Positions 63,889 through 64,000 of a stretch of DNA of 64,000 bases are shown in pieces (the first letter of the stretch is position 1; every line of letters starts with the position of its first letter). The notes under the pieces were generated by a model. It was not told the DNA's origin. It did no database searches and saw only the letters and a list, made by a program, of their open reading frames with translations. The position numbers and the translations under genes are program-made. The stretch comes from Granulosicoccus sp963833195 (GTDB taxonomy: Bacteria; Pseudomonadota; Gammaproteobacteria; Granulosicoccales; Granulosicoccaceae): the NCBI GenBank assembly GCA_963833195.1, contig CAWHXF010000027.1:1116001-1180000 (forward strand), read 5' to 3'.

Positions 63889-64000
63889 GACCCGCCCCCG
63901 AGCCCGCCCCCGAGCCCGCCCCCGAGCGTGCCCCGCAGCGCGGCCCCCACCGCCGCGCCGACACCGGCTCCGAACCGCGAGGCCAGCCGCTCGAGCACGT
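63885..64000 (-). CDS. 3' end of an unidentified gene (cut by window edge)
   Basis: Only the last 37 codons are inside the window: LERLASRFGAGVGAAVGAA then RGTLGGGLGGG and a stop, giving a glycine-rich C-terminus. The neighbourhood suggests nnr (NAD(P)H-hydrate epimerase/dehydratase), often found upstream of tsaE, but the visible part is too short to tell. Its stop overlaps the proposed tsaE CTG. Confidence 0.5.
   Translation of the reverse strand, partial: VLERLASRFGAGVGAAVGAALRGTLGGGLGGGLGGGS
63891..63926. repeat. 12-bp tandem repeat at the 3' end of the partial gene
   Basis: Three perfect copies of cccgcccccgag, encoding Gly-Gly-Gly-Leu units in the C-terminus of the truncated gene. Confidence 0.92.

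Overview
The window is a high-GC, densely packed bacterial chromosome segment with no insertion sequence, prophage or CRISPR array. Several gene orders are typical of Gammaproteobacteria: alaS-lysC-csrA followed by tRNA-Arg(ACG) and tRNA-Ser(GCT); recA-recX; mutS; nadK-recN-bamE next to ratA/smpB; dnaQ-rnhA-methyltransferase; and tsaE-amidase-mutL-miaA. Acidic linkers and alanine/aspartate-rich insertions fit a halophilic or haloalkaliphilic gammaproteobacterium, but this is inference and no genus can be named from the sequence alone.

Layout. 53-4296: a transglutaminase/DUF2126 protein, then ureD. 4316-11109 (minus): an exported Dps-like protein and a six-gene operon (polyamine-type ABC transporter, metallo-beta-lactamase-fold hydrolase, aldehyde dehydrogenase). 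11246-18943 (plus): ureABCEFG running with coupled translation into a basic-amino-acid-type ABC transporter. 18960-22215 (minus): DUF2058, an ABC-2 exporter and a LysR regulator. 22212-25443 (minus): a histidine kinase/response regulator pair resembling the dedicated-sortase two-component system, with a 9-bp repeat tract between the genes. 25621-29429 (minus): a DUF1800/DUF1501 secreted pair. 29591-33104: DUF4864, two divergent photolyase-superfamily genes and a tiny DUF2256 gene. 33138-39521: glucokinase, three tRNA genes, csrA, lysC, alaS. 39664-43558: small membrane, amidotransferase, DUF3565, OmpA-like and GNAT genes, then recX. 43596-53617: recA with an SOS-box promoter, pncC, mutS, nadK, recN, bamE, ratA, smpB, dnaQ. 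53614-64000: rnhA, a methyltransferase, a frameshifted LysM lytic transglycosylase, a twin-FHA protein, cysM, miaA, mutL, amidase, tsaE, and the 3' end of one more gene.

Function. The left third looks devoted to nitrogen scavenging: urea hydrolysis plus uptake of polyamines and basic amino acids, with an aldehyde dehydrogenase that could oxidise amine-derived aldehydes. The middle has envelope and sensory genes of unknown role. The right half is mostly conserved DNA repair and replication (recA, recX, mutS, mutL, recN, dnaQ, rnhA, two photolyase homologues) and translation or tRNA genes. Genes are very often joined by 4-base NTGA stop/start overlaps, including TTGA (miaA) and apparently CTGA (tsaE). 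This overlap pattern was used to choose several starts.
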